Assembly: GCF_000495435.3 (NCBI RefSeq)
Contig: NZ_AXUN02000186.1
Span: 1-36,988 of the forward strand
Reading direction: 5' to 3'
Length of the DNA: 36,988 nucleotides
From: Youngiibacter fragilis 232.1
GTDB taxonomy: Bacteria; Bacillota; Clostridia; Clostridiales; Clostridiaceae
This document shows positions 24,221-32,407 of the stretch, in pieces (positions within the stretch are counted from its first letter, which is position 1; the number at the start of each line of letters is the position of its first letter). Made by a program: the position numbers and the translations under genes. The notes below the pieces were generated by a model. It had not been told where the DNA came from. It saw only the letters and a program-made list of their open reading frames with translations, and ran no database searches.

Positions 24221-24502
24221 CACAGGGCATTGTTTTGGGAAGGAGAGCAACTTGATAATCTGCCGCTGTCCAATGCTTTGAGTTTCAAAATATGTCGAAA
24301 GTTCTACATAAAAGGAGTCAATTACAAACGAAAATCATGTAGTTTTGTTATTGTTACAAATTACACAAAAAACGATTACAATGTTCGTGTGGTTTTTTAT
24401 CAAGACATCTGATTGAAAAATTCCATATTTCAAGAATACTCGATACAATATTTTCATATTGGCAATAAAAGCATGGAGATATGAAATATCTATAAACCAG
24501 TA
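24221..24502. other. AT-rich gene-free stretch upstream of the peptide importer
   Basis: I see no convincing gene in these 282 bases; the one 60-codon reading frame (24230-24412) has no ribosome binding site and no recognisable product. The stretch holds a perfect TGTCGAA heptamer (24293-24299), which equals the Spo0A box consensus, and four TTACA pentamers (24322, 24354, 24361, 24376). Either could be a control site for the importer operon or chance in AT-rich DNA. Confidence 0.4.
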
Positions 24503-24531
24503 GTTACTAAAATTCAAAAATATGCTAAAAT
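24503..24531 (+). promoter_or_regulatory. Probable extended -10 promoter of the peptide importer operon
   Basis: TAAAAT (24526-24531) preceded by TGC is a good extended -10. GTTACT (24503-24508), 17 bases upstream, is a weak -35. Transcription should start near 24538, giving a leader of about 150 bases. Confidence 0.6.
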
Positions 24532-24537
24532 GTTGCT

Positions 24538-24689
24538 ATGGATTGTACAGAGATGCACAGTCTGGTAAAACACTGCAGGTCATGGCGATGATGAATGGGA
24601 ATGAATTGGAAACCTATATGCCGATGCATCATCTTAAGCATCACTGCTGTACCTCAGAGTGCGCATCTTAAACAAAAAGGAGGAAAGTC
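24538..24689 (+). promoter_or_regulatory. Long 5-prime leader of the importer operon with possible secondary structure
   Basis: The leader contains several complementary pairs that could nest: GTACAG (24545-24550) with CTGTAC (24647-24652), AGATGC (24551-24556) with GCATCT (24663-24668), and GATGATG (24587-24593) with CATCATC (24627-24633). The first two pairs cross each other, so they cannot both form without a pseudoknot. It matches no riboswitch class I know. A 32-codon frame (24595-24693) overlaps the start of the binding protein gene. Confidence 0.35.
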
Positions 24690-27014
24690 ATGAAAAAAGT
24701 ATTGGGATTACTGCTATCGCTAACTATCGTCGCTTCACTTGCTGCAGGATGTACCACTAAGGAACCGACAACTCCAACTACAGCACCGACAACTCCTGTC
24801 AGCACAACGCCGCTGGTGGTGGGCTATGCGGCATTCAGCCAGAAGTTCAGCCCGTTCTTTGCTACAACTGCGTATGACCAGGACGCACAGAGCCTCACTC
24901 AGGTGACACTGCTCACAACTGACAGGGTCGGCGGAATAATCTACAATGCCATTGCAGGCGAAACCGTTGCCTATGAAGGCAAGGACTACAAGTACACAGG
25001 TCCTGCTGATATTAAGGTAACTTATGACGAGGCTGCAGATGTAACAACCTACTACATGAAGATCAGGAACGACATAAAGTTCAGTGATGGCCACGTAATG
25101 GATGCTGACGACATAATATTCAACTTCTATGTCCTGTCGGATCCGACCTACACGGGATCATCAACCATTTACTCATATCCTATAATTGGAATGGTCAACT
25201 ACAGGGAGAACAACTCGAAGGCTGAAGAGCTTGCTGTTACTCCTGAAGAGCTTGAAGCGGCACTCGGGAACCCTACAGACGAAATGAAGGCATTCATGAC
25301 CGATTTCGTAAAGGGCGTCCTTACAGATGAGCTTGACTGGGTCAAGAGCATAATGACTGATCCAAACTACAAGTCATATGTTGACAAATATCCTGTTGCG
25401 AAGGACCTTTTCGCATATTTCTATGGAAAAGACGAGGCATATGACTCGACAACAATAGCCGACGAGGCGAAGGTGCTTGAGGATATCATAGCCCAGTACG
25501 GACCTGACTGGAAGACACTCGGAGCAAACTATGGCGGAAGCGAAAGGTATTTCGCGGCTGATATCGAAGGTGAAGTAAGCAGCATGGTCCTCAAGGACAA
25601 GCTTGCGAAGTCCGACGGTAAGGAAGTTCCAAACATAGAAGGAATAAAGAAGCTCAGCCAGACTGAAGTCGAAGTAAAGGTGAAGGGCTTCGAAGCACCT
25701 GCAGTCTACAGCATATGTGGAATTCAGGTCGCTCCTATGCATTACTACGGAAGCGAAGCAATGTATGACTACGCCAACAACAAGTTCGGATTCACAAGAG
25801 GCGACCTCAAGGCCATTGAATCCAAGACGACAACCCCAATGGGTGCAGGTCCATACAAGTTCGTAGAGTACAAGGATAAGGTCGTATACTACGAAGCGAA
25901 CGAGAACTACTATAAGGGCGCTCCTAAGACAAAATTCCTGCAGCTCAAGGAAACTACTGACGGAGAAATGATTGCAGGTGTTGGAACTGGAGTTATAGAC
26001 GCAGGAAACCCATCAGGATCGAAGGCTAAGTTCAATGAGCTCAAGTCCTACAACTCCAACAAGGAAGTCGTTGGAGACAAGATAGCGGCAGTTTCAGTCG
26101 ACAACCTTGGCTATGGATACATAGGCATAAACTCCAAGACAGTCAATGTCAAGGGTGAGCCTGGATCGGAAGCCAGCAAGAACCTCAGAAAGGGTTTTGC
26201 CACCGTATATGCGGTTTACAGGGATGTTGCAATCGACAGCTACTATGGAGACGCAGCGGCAGTGATCAACTACCCGATTTCAAACACATCATGGGCAGCG
26301 CCTCAGAAGTCTGACCCTGATTATTCCGTAGCATTCTCAAAGGATGTTGATGGAAAGGACATATATACTGAGAACATGGTCGCAGACGCAAAGTATGCTG
26401 CGGCACTTGAAGCAGCCAAGGGCTTCTTCAAGGCAGCAGGCTACACATATAACGATGCAAGCGGAAAGTTCACAGCAGCACCTGAAGGTGCAAGCCTTGA
26501 ATATGAAGTCATAGTACCTGGAGACGGAACAGGAGAGCATCCTGCATTCGCGATACTCGCTGATACCAAGGCTGCACTTGAGAAGATAGGCATAACACTC
26601 ACTATCAATGACCCGGCTGATGCTAATGTGCTCTGGGATACTCTTGATGCGAATACGCATGAGATGTGGACAGCTGCCTGGGGATCGACAATCGACCCTG
26701 ACATGTACCAGGTATATTTCAGCAAGAACGGCAAGGGCCTAGGCGGAACTGACAGCAACAGCTACAACATAGCTGACCCAGAGCTTGATGAGCTTATAAT
26801 CGAGGCAAGGCAGAGTGCTGACCAGGCCTTCAGAAAAGCAACATACAAGACTGCTCTTGACATAATACTTGACTGGGGCGTTGAAGTCCCGAACTACCAG
26901 AGGCAGAACCTTGTTATATTCAGCCCTGAAAGAATCAATATGGAGACTGTTACTCCAGACATAACAACTTACTGGGGTTGGATGAATGACCTCGAACTTC
27001 TTCAAATGAAATAA
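24690..27014 (+). CDS. Peptide ABC transporter substrate-binding lipoprotein (SBP family 5), enlarged
   Basis: Extracytoplasmic binding protein of the importer encoded downstream. A lipoprotein signal ends in SLAAGC (Cys21), followed by a Thr/Pro-rich linker (22-41). Family 5 features include IKFSDGHVMDADDIIFNF (129-146), GAGPYKFVEYKDKVVYYEAN, the ENYYKGAP stretch and the C-terminal WTAAWGSTIDPDMYQVYFS. The usual length is 500-560 residues; this one has 774. Much of the excess is a mainly helical segment at about residues 168-312, inserted between the first lobe and the strand leading to the cleft (YSICGIQVAPMHYYG). Oligopeptides or dipeptides are the likely cargo, but this family also binds nickel, sugars and other ligands. 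GGAGG precedes the ATG. A hairpin follows, probably limiting expression of the later genes. Confidence 0.92.
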   Translation: MKKVLGLLLSLTIVASLAAGCTTKEPTTPTTAPTTPVSTTPLVVGYAAFSQKFSPFFATTAYDQDAQSLTQVTLLTTDRVGGIIYNAIAGETVAYEGKDYKYTGPADIKVTYDEAADVTTYYMKIRNDIKFSDGHVMDADDIIFNFYVLSDPTYTGSSTIYSYPIIGMVNYRENNSKAEELAVTPEELEAALGNPTDEMKAFMTDFVKGVLTDELDWVKSIMTDPNYKSYVDKYPVAKDLFAYFYGKDEAYDSTTIADEAKVLEDIIAQYGPDWKTLGANYGGSERYFAADIEGEVSSMVLKDKLAKSDGKEVPNIEGIKKLSQTEVEVKVKGFEAPAVYSICGIQVAPMHYYGSEAMYDYANNKFGFTRGDLKAIESKTTTPMGAGPYKFVEYKDKVVYYEANENYYKGAPKTKFLQLKETTDGEMIAGVGTGVIDAGNPSGSKAKFNELKSYNSNKEVVGDKIAAVSVDNLGYGYIGINSKTVNVKGEPGSEASKNLRKGFATVYAVYRDVAIDSYYGDAAAVINYPISNTSWAAPQKSDPDYSVAFSKDVDGKDIYTENMVADAKYAAALEAAKGFFKAAGYTYNDASGKFTAAPEGASLEYEVIVPGDGTGEHPAFAILADTKAALEKIGITLTINDPADANVLWDTLDANTHEMWTAAWGSTIDPDMYQVYFSKNGKGLGGTDSNSYNIADPELDELIIEARQSADQAFRKATYKTALDIILDWGVEVPNYQRQNLVIFSPERINMETVTPDITTYWGWMNDLELLQMK

Positions 27015-27034
27015 CAATCTGGCCAAAGGATGCG

Positions 27035-27056
27035 TGAGCCCACTTATGTGGGCTCA
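27035..27056 (+). promoter_or_regulatory. Intercistronic hairpin after the binding protein gene
   Basis: A perfect 9-bp GC-rich stem (27035-27043 with 27048-27056) and 4-base loop, with no U-run after it (TCTCATCT). A smaller stem (GGCCT 27094-27098 with AGGCC 27110-27114) follows. In importer operons such hairpins commonly stabilise the binding protein mRNA and reduce read-through to the permease genes. Confidence 0.6.
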
Positions 27057-27143
27057 TCTCATCTAAAGACTCTTATGCCAAAACGGATGTGTTGGCCTGT
27101 TTGAGACTTAGGCCGCACTTTAGGTATAAAAAAGAGGGGTAAA

Positions 27144-28130
27144 ATGCGAAAATACGTTCTGAAAAGACTTTTGATATCGGCGATACTGCTGTTTTTCGTA
27201 TCGATGATAATATACGCAATAATGAGAAGCATCCCTACGTCTTACGTGGAAGCACAGGCAAGGATGCTGTCCATGAGACCAGGTGCAAAGAGCTACACTG
27301 ACTGGCTGAAGCAGCTTCAGGAGGCCTACGGTCTGGATGTGGGAATCGTACCTGGGTTCTTCAAGTGGCTGTCGAATGCCATAAGAGGAAATTTCGGCGA
27401 TTCATGGGCATTCAATGTCCCGGTCACGCAGAAGTTCGCTTCTGTCATATGGGACTCCTTCATACTGGGATCAATAGCATTCGTGCTTCAGGTAATTGTT
27501 GCAATACCACTTGGAATACTTGCTGCCAGGAAACAATACAGCAGGGCGGACTATACTATCACAGTAGTAGCCCTTCTTGGAATTTCCCTGCCCACGTTCT
27601 TCTTCGCTACAATATTGAAGCTGATTTTTTCAGTATGGCTCGGCTGGTTCGACCTGTACGGAAAGGTTGGCAGGAACTACATGCAGCTCGATGCATTCGG
27701 TCAGTTCTTCGATGTCGCAAGGCATTTCGTGCTTCCGATAATGACACTTACCATAATCGGCATTGGTAGCCTGATGAGGTATACAAGGACGAACATGCTG
27801 GAGGTACTGAACTCTGATTTCATACGAACTGCAAGGGCAAAGGGTCTTTCTGAGAAGAGGGTCATCAATTTCCATGCCTTCAGGAATACGCTCATTCCCA
27901 TAGTCACCATACTTGGTGGTTCTCTCCCTGGCTTGTTTGCAGGAGCGCTTATCACAGAAACCCTGTTCCAGATACCGGGCATCGGGTACACTGCATACAC
28001 CGCCATGGTAAGCGGCGACATTCCATTCACCATGTTCTACATGGTGTTCATGGCCGTGCTTACTTTGCTGGGAACGTTGATAGCGGACATCCTGTACGCT
28101 GTTGTGGATCCGCGTGTCAGGATCAGTTGA
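27144..28130 (+). CDS. oppB: Peptide ABC transporter permease, OppB/DppB type
   Basis: One of the two membrane subunits of the importer. The 328-residue protein starts with the typical MRKYVLKRLLISAILLFFVS helix, has an external loop (about 35-90), and then the six-helix core. The ATPase-contact (EAA) loop is seen as FIRTARAKGLSEKRVINFHAFRN, followed by TILGGSLPGLFAGALITETLFQIPGIG. Size and topology are ordinary, unlike its partner permease. GAGGGG precedes the ATG. It is 18 bases from the OppC-type gene. Confidence 0.95.
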   Translation: MRKYVLKRLLISAILLFFVSMIIYAIMRSIPTSYVEAQARMLSMRPGAKSYTDWLKQLQEAYGLDVGIVPGFFKWLSNAIRGNFGDSWAFNVPVTQKFASVIWDSFILGSIAFVLQVIVAIPLGILAARKQYSRADYTITVVALLGISLPTFFFATILKLIFSVWLGWFDLYGKVGRNYMQLDAFGQFFDVARHFVLPIMTLTIIGIGSLMRYTRTNMLEVLNSDFIRTARAKGLSEKRVINFHAFRNTLIPIVTILGGSLPGLFAGALITETLFQIPGIGYTAYTAMVSGDIPFTMFYMVFMAVLTLLGTLIADILYAVVDPRVRIS

Positions 28131-28148
28131 TGGAGGTGGAGGTAAGCT

Positions 28149-29939
28149 ATGCCTGAAAATAAGATGAAAAATATAGACCAGTTCGAAGACCACGACGAGA
28201 GTGAAGAAGCCCTTAAAGAGCATCTCAGCTCTTCGCATGAGCTTGGTGATGAACAGAGGGTAAAGGTACTGTCTCCCGGAATGCTTGTGATCAAGAGGTT
28301 CCTGAGGAACAGGCTGGCAATAATAGGCTTTGTCATAATCGCATTCATGTTCCTCTTCTCCTTCCTTGGAGGTCTCCTTTCTCCCTATGGTGAAACCGAG
28401 GTCTTCAAGCATGTAGGACTGATGTCCAAGGAATATGCAAGCATCACGTACAACGATGAATACAGGTATACAGTAGCAGACGGCATGAATTACAGCGGGG
28501 TAGCCCACTCGAAGTTCATACTTGCCAGAAACAGTGGAAAGACCACATTTACCTCAGGTGATATGGAGTACCATATTGTTCAGGAGGGTAATGAGTTCTA
28601 CAGGATAGTCACATCTGATCCGGTTGCCAAAATAACCAACTTCAGAGGAGTCGTTGCGATAAATCCGGTTGATGGTGCGATATTGTCCGATGCGGTCAAG
28701 GCAGCTGCTACAGAGGCGATCAATGGGGGAGTGACCCAGTTCAACTCGGAAGGAGACCTCTATACGATCGTCCAGAGTGGAAGAGAGTATATCCTTGGCA
28801 AATCAGGGGATGCCGCCATCGAATCCAAGTTCATCATCGACCCTGCAGTCCAATCAGCTAAGGTAAGCTATGAGTTTGCATATTCTGTTGAAAAGGCGGT
28901 GTCAGATGATACAACCAGCACTTTTACTGTTGGCGGACAGGAATTTGAGATAGAGGAAGAGGACAGCAGAGCTGTGATTTATCTCAGGACAGCGGCAGGA
29001 AGGGAAGAGTATGCGCTTTTCTCAAAGCTTGCGATACAGCCAAAATCTCCAGACATTTTCCTTAGCCTTGATTTCAAGAGGCTGCTTAGCGACACAATAA
29101 CTGAAGGCAAGACAACCTTCGTTTTCAAGGATGATACAGGCGCTGATGTGGAATATCTGGTATCTAGACTCAATAACGTATATACAGTCAAGGCGGATAC
29201 TCTGACACACCTGATATCAATACACGAAGCCCCGTCGGCGACTCATTGGCTTGGTACAGACAAGCATGGAATGGATGTCATAACGAGGCTAATGTACGGA
29301 GGAAGGATATCCCTCACAATAGGGTTCATAGTTGTGCTCCTTGAGTCCATACTTGGAGTCATCATGGGCGGACTTGCGGGGTACTTCGGCAAGTGGGTCG
29401 ACATGCTCATCATGCGTATTGTCGACGTATTCAACTGCATACCATTCATGCCGCTCCTTATAATACTGGGATCAGTAATGGATACGCTTGAGGTGGACCC
29501 TCAGCTCAGGATATACTACCTTATGTTCATTCTTGGAGTAATGAGCTGGCCTGGTATAGCACGTATGGTAAGAGGCCAGATACTGTCCCTAAGGGAACAG
29601 GAATTCATGCTGGCTGCTGAGGCTACGGGTATATCAGTTTCAAGAAGAATATTCAAGCACCTTGTGCCGAATGTAATTCCACAGCTTATAGTATTCGCAA
29701 CAATGGGACTTGGCGGAGTCATACTCTATGAATCAACGCTTAGCTTCCTAGGACTCGGTGTTAAGTTCCCTCTGGCTTCATGGGGAAATATAATAAGCGG
29801 CGTATCTACGGCATATGAGATGACGAACTTCTGGTTCGTCTGGATTCCTGCAGGAACACTCATACTCCTGACTGTTCTGGGATTCAATTTCGTGGGCGAC
29901 GGGCTTCGTGATGCCTTCGACCCAAAGATGAAACGGTAG
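28149..29939 (+). CDS. oppC: Peptide ABC transporter permease, OppC/DppC type, with large extracytoplasmic insertion
   Basis: The second membrane subunit. At 596 residues it is about twice the usual 280-320. The N terminus (1-45) is acidic and cytoplasmic; LSPGMLVIKRFLRNRLAIIG leads to helix 1 (about 56-78). The permease core resumes at about 360 (THWLGTDKHGMDVITRLMYGG) with the other five helices and the EAA loop FMLAAEATGISVSRRIFKHLVPN (487-509), all normal. Between them lies an added region of about 280 residues (80-357), predicted outside the cell, with four copies of a short beta-rich motif. It may touch the enlarged binding protein. The frame is open throughout and codon use looks like that of its neighbours, so this is not a sequencing fusion. 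Confidence 0.93.
   Translation: MPENKMKNIDQFEDHDESEEALKEHLSSSHELGDEQRVKVLSPGMLVIKRFLRNRLAIIGFVIIAFMFLFSFLGGLLSPYGETEVFKHVGLMSKEYASITYNDEYRYTVADGMNYSGVAHSKFILARNSGKTTFTSGDMEYHIVQEGNEFYRIVTSDPVAKITNFRGVVAINPVDGAILSDAVKAAATEAINGGVTQFNSEGDLYTIVQSGREYILGKSGDAAIESKFIIDPAVQSAKVSYEFAYSVEKAVSDDTTSTFTVGGQEFEIEEEDSRAVIYLRTAAGREEYALFSKLAIQPKSPDIFLSLDFKRLLSDTITEGKTTFVFKDDTGADVEYLVSRLNNVYTVKADTLTHLISIHEAPSATHWLGTDKHGMDVITRLMYGGRISLTIGFIVVLLESILGVIMGGLAGYFGKWVDMLIMRIVDVFNCIPFMPLLIILGSVMDTLEVDPQLRIYYLMFILGVMSWPGIARMVRGQILSLREQEFMLAAEATGISVSRRIFKHLVPNVIPQLIVFATMGLGGVILYESTLSFLGLGVKFPLASWGNIISGVSTAYEMTNFWFVWIPAGTLILLTVLGFNFVGDGLRDAFDPKMKR
28536..29189 (+). repeat. Four diverged copies of a beta-rich motif inside the OppC-type permease
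   Basis: The protein repeats lie at residues 130-154, 193-217, 255-280 and 320-348. Their pattern is Gly/Thr-x-Thr/Ser-x-Phe, a turn with Gly or Asp, then an alternating strand (YHIVQEGNEFYRI, YTIVQSGREYILG, FEIEEEDSRAVIYL, VEYLVSRLNNVYTV). Helical stretches of 35-45 residues separate them. The DNA copies have diverged, so the duplication is old. Confidence 0.6.
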
Positions 29940-29946
29940 GTAGACA

Positions 29947-31149
29947 ATGGAAGATAAAAAAGGCTTTTTCAACAAGCTTCTTAAAAAAGGCAATAAGAAT
30001 GCAGCAATTAAGAACATCAACTACATATCGGCAAAGGAGCTCCGGAAGATCTCCAAGGAGAACCGCAAGGTGACTGACGAATTCGAAAGGCTCAGAAACC
30101 GTAAGGATGTTCCTGAATCTGAATATAAGACAAAGATGAAGAATCCTGAGAATGTTCTTGAGATAGATGACCTCAACACATACTTCTTTACGGATATCGG
30201 GACTGTGAAGGCAGTTGACGGTGTGTCCTTTGAGGTGCCAAAAGGTAAGACGGTTGGTGTTGTCGGCGAGTCAGGGTGCGGAAAGTCCGTCACAGCCCTT
30301 TCGATAATGCAGCTGGTCCAGAGACCACAGGGGCAGGTAGTAAAGGGTGAGATAAGGTTCAGCACTGATGACTTCGCCTACGATATTGCAAAAACCCCTA
30401 CAGAGCACATGCAGAAGATCAGAGGCAACGAAATCTCGATGATATTCCAGGAGCCTATGACAAGCCTCAATCCTGTATTCAAGGTAGGAATGCAGATTGA
30501 TGAGGTAATCGAGCTTCACAATGAAGGGATGACCAATGAGGAGGTTAAGGCAAGGACCATCGAGATGATAAAGATGGTAGGAATCGCCAACTCCGACGGT
30601 GTCTACGAGATGTATCCCCACGAGCTTTCCGGTGGAATGAGACAGAGGGCTATGATAGCCATGGCACTTGCCTGCACACCCAAGCTCATCATTGCTGATG
30701 AACCTACTACAGCCCTTGATGTGACCATACAGGCGCAGATCATGGACCTCCTGAGGCAGCTCAAGGACAAGATAAACAGCAGCATAATGCTCATTACCCA
30801 TGACCTTGGAGTAATAGCCGAGATGGCTGACTATGTAGTGGTCATGTACGCAGGAAGGGTCGTCGAGAAAGGCACTGCAGATGAAATTTTCCACAACCCC
30901 CTTCACCCATATACTGTAGGGCTCATGGCGAGCAAACCGAGCAGCAACAGGAGAGTGGAGAGGCTCTACAGCATTCCCGGCTCAGTCCCTAATCCAGTTA
31001 ACATGCCTAACTACTGCTATTTCAAGGACAGGTGCAGCAGAGCATTTGGCGCATGTAACGGAGCATATCCTCCGACTTTTGCGATCTCAGATACTCACAA
31101 GGTAGCATGCTACCATTACATGGACGGGAAGGAGGGTCAAGATGTCTGA
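29947..31149 (+). CDS. oppD: Peptide ABC transporter ATP-binding protein, OppD/DppD type
   Basis: ATPase subunit of the importer. Walker A GESGCGKS (107-114), the signature ELSGGMRQRAMIAMAL, Walker B LIIADEPTTALD and the switch histidine in LITHDLGVIAE are all present. The C-terminal oligopeptide/dipeptide domain has the cysteine pattern C-x5-C-x6-C (YCYFKDRCSRAFGAC) and a later ACYHY, which in some relatives ligates an iron-sulfur cluster. The domain normally begins near residue 5; here about 65 charged residues (Lys, Arg, Glu, Asn-rich) come first. The ATG follows the OppC-type stop codon by 7 bases. It overlaps the oppF-type gene by 8 bases. Confidence 0.95.
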   Translation: MEDKKGFFNKLLKKGNKNAAIKNINYISAKELRKISKENRKVTDEFERLRNRKDVPESEYKTKMKNPENVLEIDDLNTYFFTDIGTVKAVDGVSFEVPKGKTVGVVGESGCGKSVTALSIMQLVQRPQGQVVKGEIRFSTDDFAYDIAKTPTEHMQKIRGNEISMIFQEPMTSLNPVFKVGMQIDEVIELHNEGMTNEEVKARTIEMIKMVGIANSDGVYEMYPHELSGGMRQRAMIAMALACTPKLIIADEPTTALDVTIQAQIMDLLRQLKDKINSSIMLITHDLGVIAEMADYVVVMYAGRVVEKGTADEIFHNPLHPYTVGLMASKPSSNRRVERLYSIPGSVPNPVNMPNYCYFKDRCSRAFGACNGAYPPTFAISDTHKVACYHYMDGKEGQDV

Positions 31150-32158
31150 AGCTATCAGGAATAATATGGAAGAGACGGATGAAGACATCCTAATAGAAGT
31201 CAGGAACCTTAAGAAGTACTTTCCGATCTCCGGTGGAATGTTCTCGAAGGTCAAGGGATACGTAAAGGCAGTTGATGATGTCAGCTTCAGCATAAAGCGT
31301 GGAACAACGATGGGGCTGGTGGGAGAATCCGGCTGCGGCAAGACGACAATAGGAAAGACGATCCTGAGACTTAATGAAATAACCAGCGGTTCGGTCAAGT
31401 TCGAGGGGATAGATATCCATGCCCTGAGCAAGAAGGACCTGAGGGCACTCAGACCAAGGATCCAGATTATATTCCAGGACCCCTATTCGAGCCTTTCTCC
31501 CAGGATGCCTGTCGGTGAGATCATCGGCGAAGCTGTAAGGGAGAAGAAGCTTGTTCCTGAAGACCAGTTCGATGACTACATTTCACAGATAATGCTCGAC
31601 TGTGGCCTCCAGGTATACCACAAGGACAGGTATCCCCATGAATTTTCAGGCGGACAGAGACAGAGGATATGTATTGCAAGAGCACTTGCTTTGAACCCTG
31701 AGTTCATAGTATGCGATGAGCCGGTATCGGCACTGGATGTTTCGATTCAGGCGCAGATCATAAACCTTCTGAACGACCTTCAGGACAAGTATAAGCTGAC
31801 CTACCTGTTCATATCCCACGACCTTTCGGTTGTCGAGCATATTTCTGACACTGTGGGAGTAATGTATCTTGGAAACCTTGTAGAGTATGCTGACAAGGAA
31901 TCGATTTTCAAGAATCCGCTGCACCCTTACACCTCAGCGCTCTTCAGTGCTATTCCGATTCCGGACCCTGATGTGAAGACTGAGAGGATAATTCTTGAGG
32001 GCAGCATACCTTCTCCTGCAAATCCGCCATCGGGCTGCAAGTTCCATACCAGGTGCAGATACTGCATGGAGGTGTGCAAGACCGTATCTCCGGAGATGCT
32101 GATGGTCGAGAAGGGTCACCATGTTGCCTGCCACCTATATACAGGAGAGAATAAATGA
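31142..32158 (+). CDS. oppF: Peptide ABC transporter ATP-binding protein, OppF/DppF type
   Basis: Second ATPase subunit. Walker A GESGCGKTT, the segment QIIFQDPYSSLSPRMPVGEI, signature EFSGGQRQRICIARAL, Walker B FIVCDEPVSALD and the switch histidine in FISHDLSVVEHIS are intact. The C-terminal peptide-transporter domain has GCKFHTRCRYCMEVC and HHVACHL. The 338-residue length is normal. The start ATG lies within the end of the oppD-type gene and the stop overlaps the next small gene by 4 bases, so the whole set is translationally coupled. Confidence 0.96.
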   Translation: MSEAIRNNMEETDEDILIEVRNLKKYFPISGGMFSKVKGYVKAVDDVSFSIKRGTTMGLVGESGCGKTTIGKTILRLNEITSGSVKFEGIDIHALSKKDLRALRPRIQIIFQDPYSSLSPRMPVGEIIGEAVREKKLVPEDQFDDYISQIMLDCGLQVYHKDRYPHEFSGGQRQRICIARALALNPEFIVCDEPVSALDVSIQAQIINLLNDLQDKYKLTYLFISHDLSVVEHISDTVGVMYLGNLVEYADKESIFKNPLHPYTSALFSAIPIPDPDVKTERIILEGSIPSPANPPSGCKFHTRCRYCMEVCKTVSPEMLMVEKGHHVACHLYTGENK

Positions 32159-32403
32159 AGAAGGACAGATCGTTCGAGGATGACGGCAGGGTTATTGCCG
32201 ATATGAATTTCGAGGGTGCTCCATGGTATGAGAAGAAAAAAAGCAAGCAGGATGTTTTTGTGGGTGACGGTTCTCCCGCAGATCCAGGGGAAACCTTTCG
32301 CATGATGAAGTACGCTACACTTGCTGGCCTTGCGATCGCTCTTGTTTTCATACTGGCATTCTTCCTGTTCATATTGTTCTCAATCTTGATCTGGTTCAGG
32401 TAA
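32155..32403 (+). CDS. Small single-pass membrane protein of unknown function
   Basis: An 82-residue protein. The N-terminal half is hydrophilic with SFEDDGRVIADMNFEGAPWY; the DDGR-x-IADM stretch resembles, from memory, a motif in small hypothetical proteins of Clostridia. One membrane helix spans about 54-80 and ends in Trp-Phe-Arg. The positive residues before the helix suggest the N terminus stays in the cytoplasm. It shares an ATGA overlap with the oppF-type gene and so is part of the importer operon, or at least co-translated. No function can be given. Confidence 0.82.
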   Translation: MKKDRSFEDDGRVIADMNFEGAPWYEKKKSKQDVFVGDGSPADPGETFRMMKYATLAGLAIALVFILAFFLFILFSILIWFR

Positions 32404-32407
32404 TAAG

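Noticed and set aside
24230-24412. 60-codon plus-strand frame in the AT-rich gap
   Set aside because: No ribosome binding site, no domain, and composition that follows the AT-rich DNA.
27101-27130. TTGAGA with TATAAA 18 bases apart before oppB, a promoter candidate
   Set aside because: Transcription would start near 27137, cutting into the oppB ribosome binding site and leaving a leader of about 7 bases.
27630-28508. Minus-strand open frame of 292 codons across the oppB-oppC junction
   Set aside because: It is antisense to two well-supported permease genes and has a low-complexity, His/Cys/Tyr-rich product typical of antisense frames.
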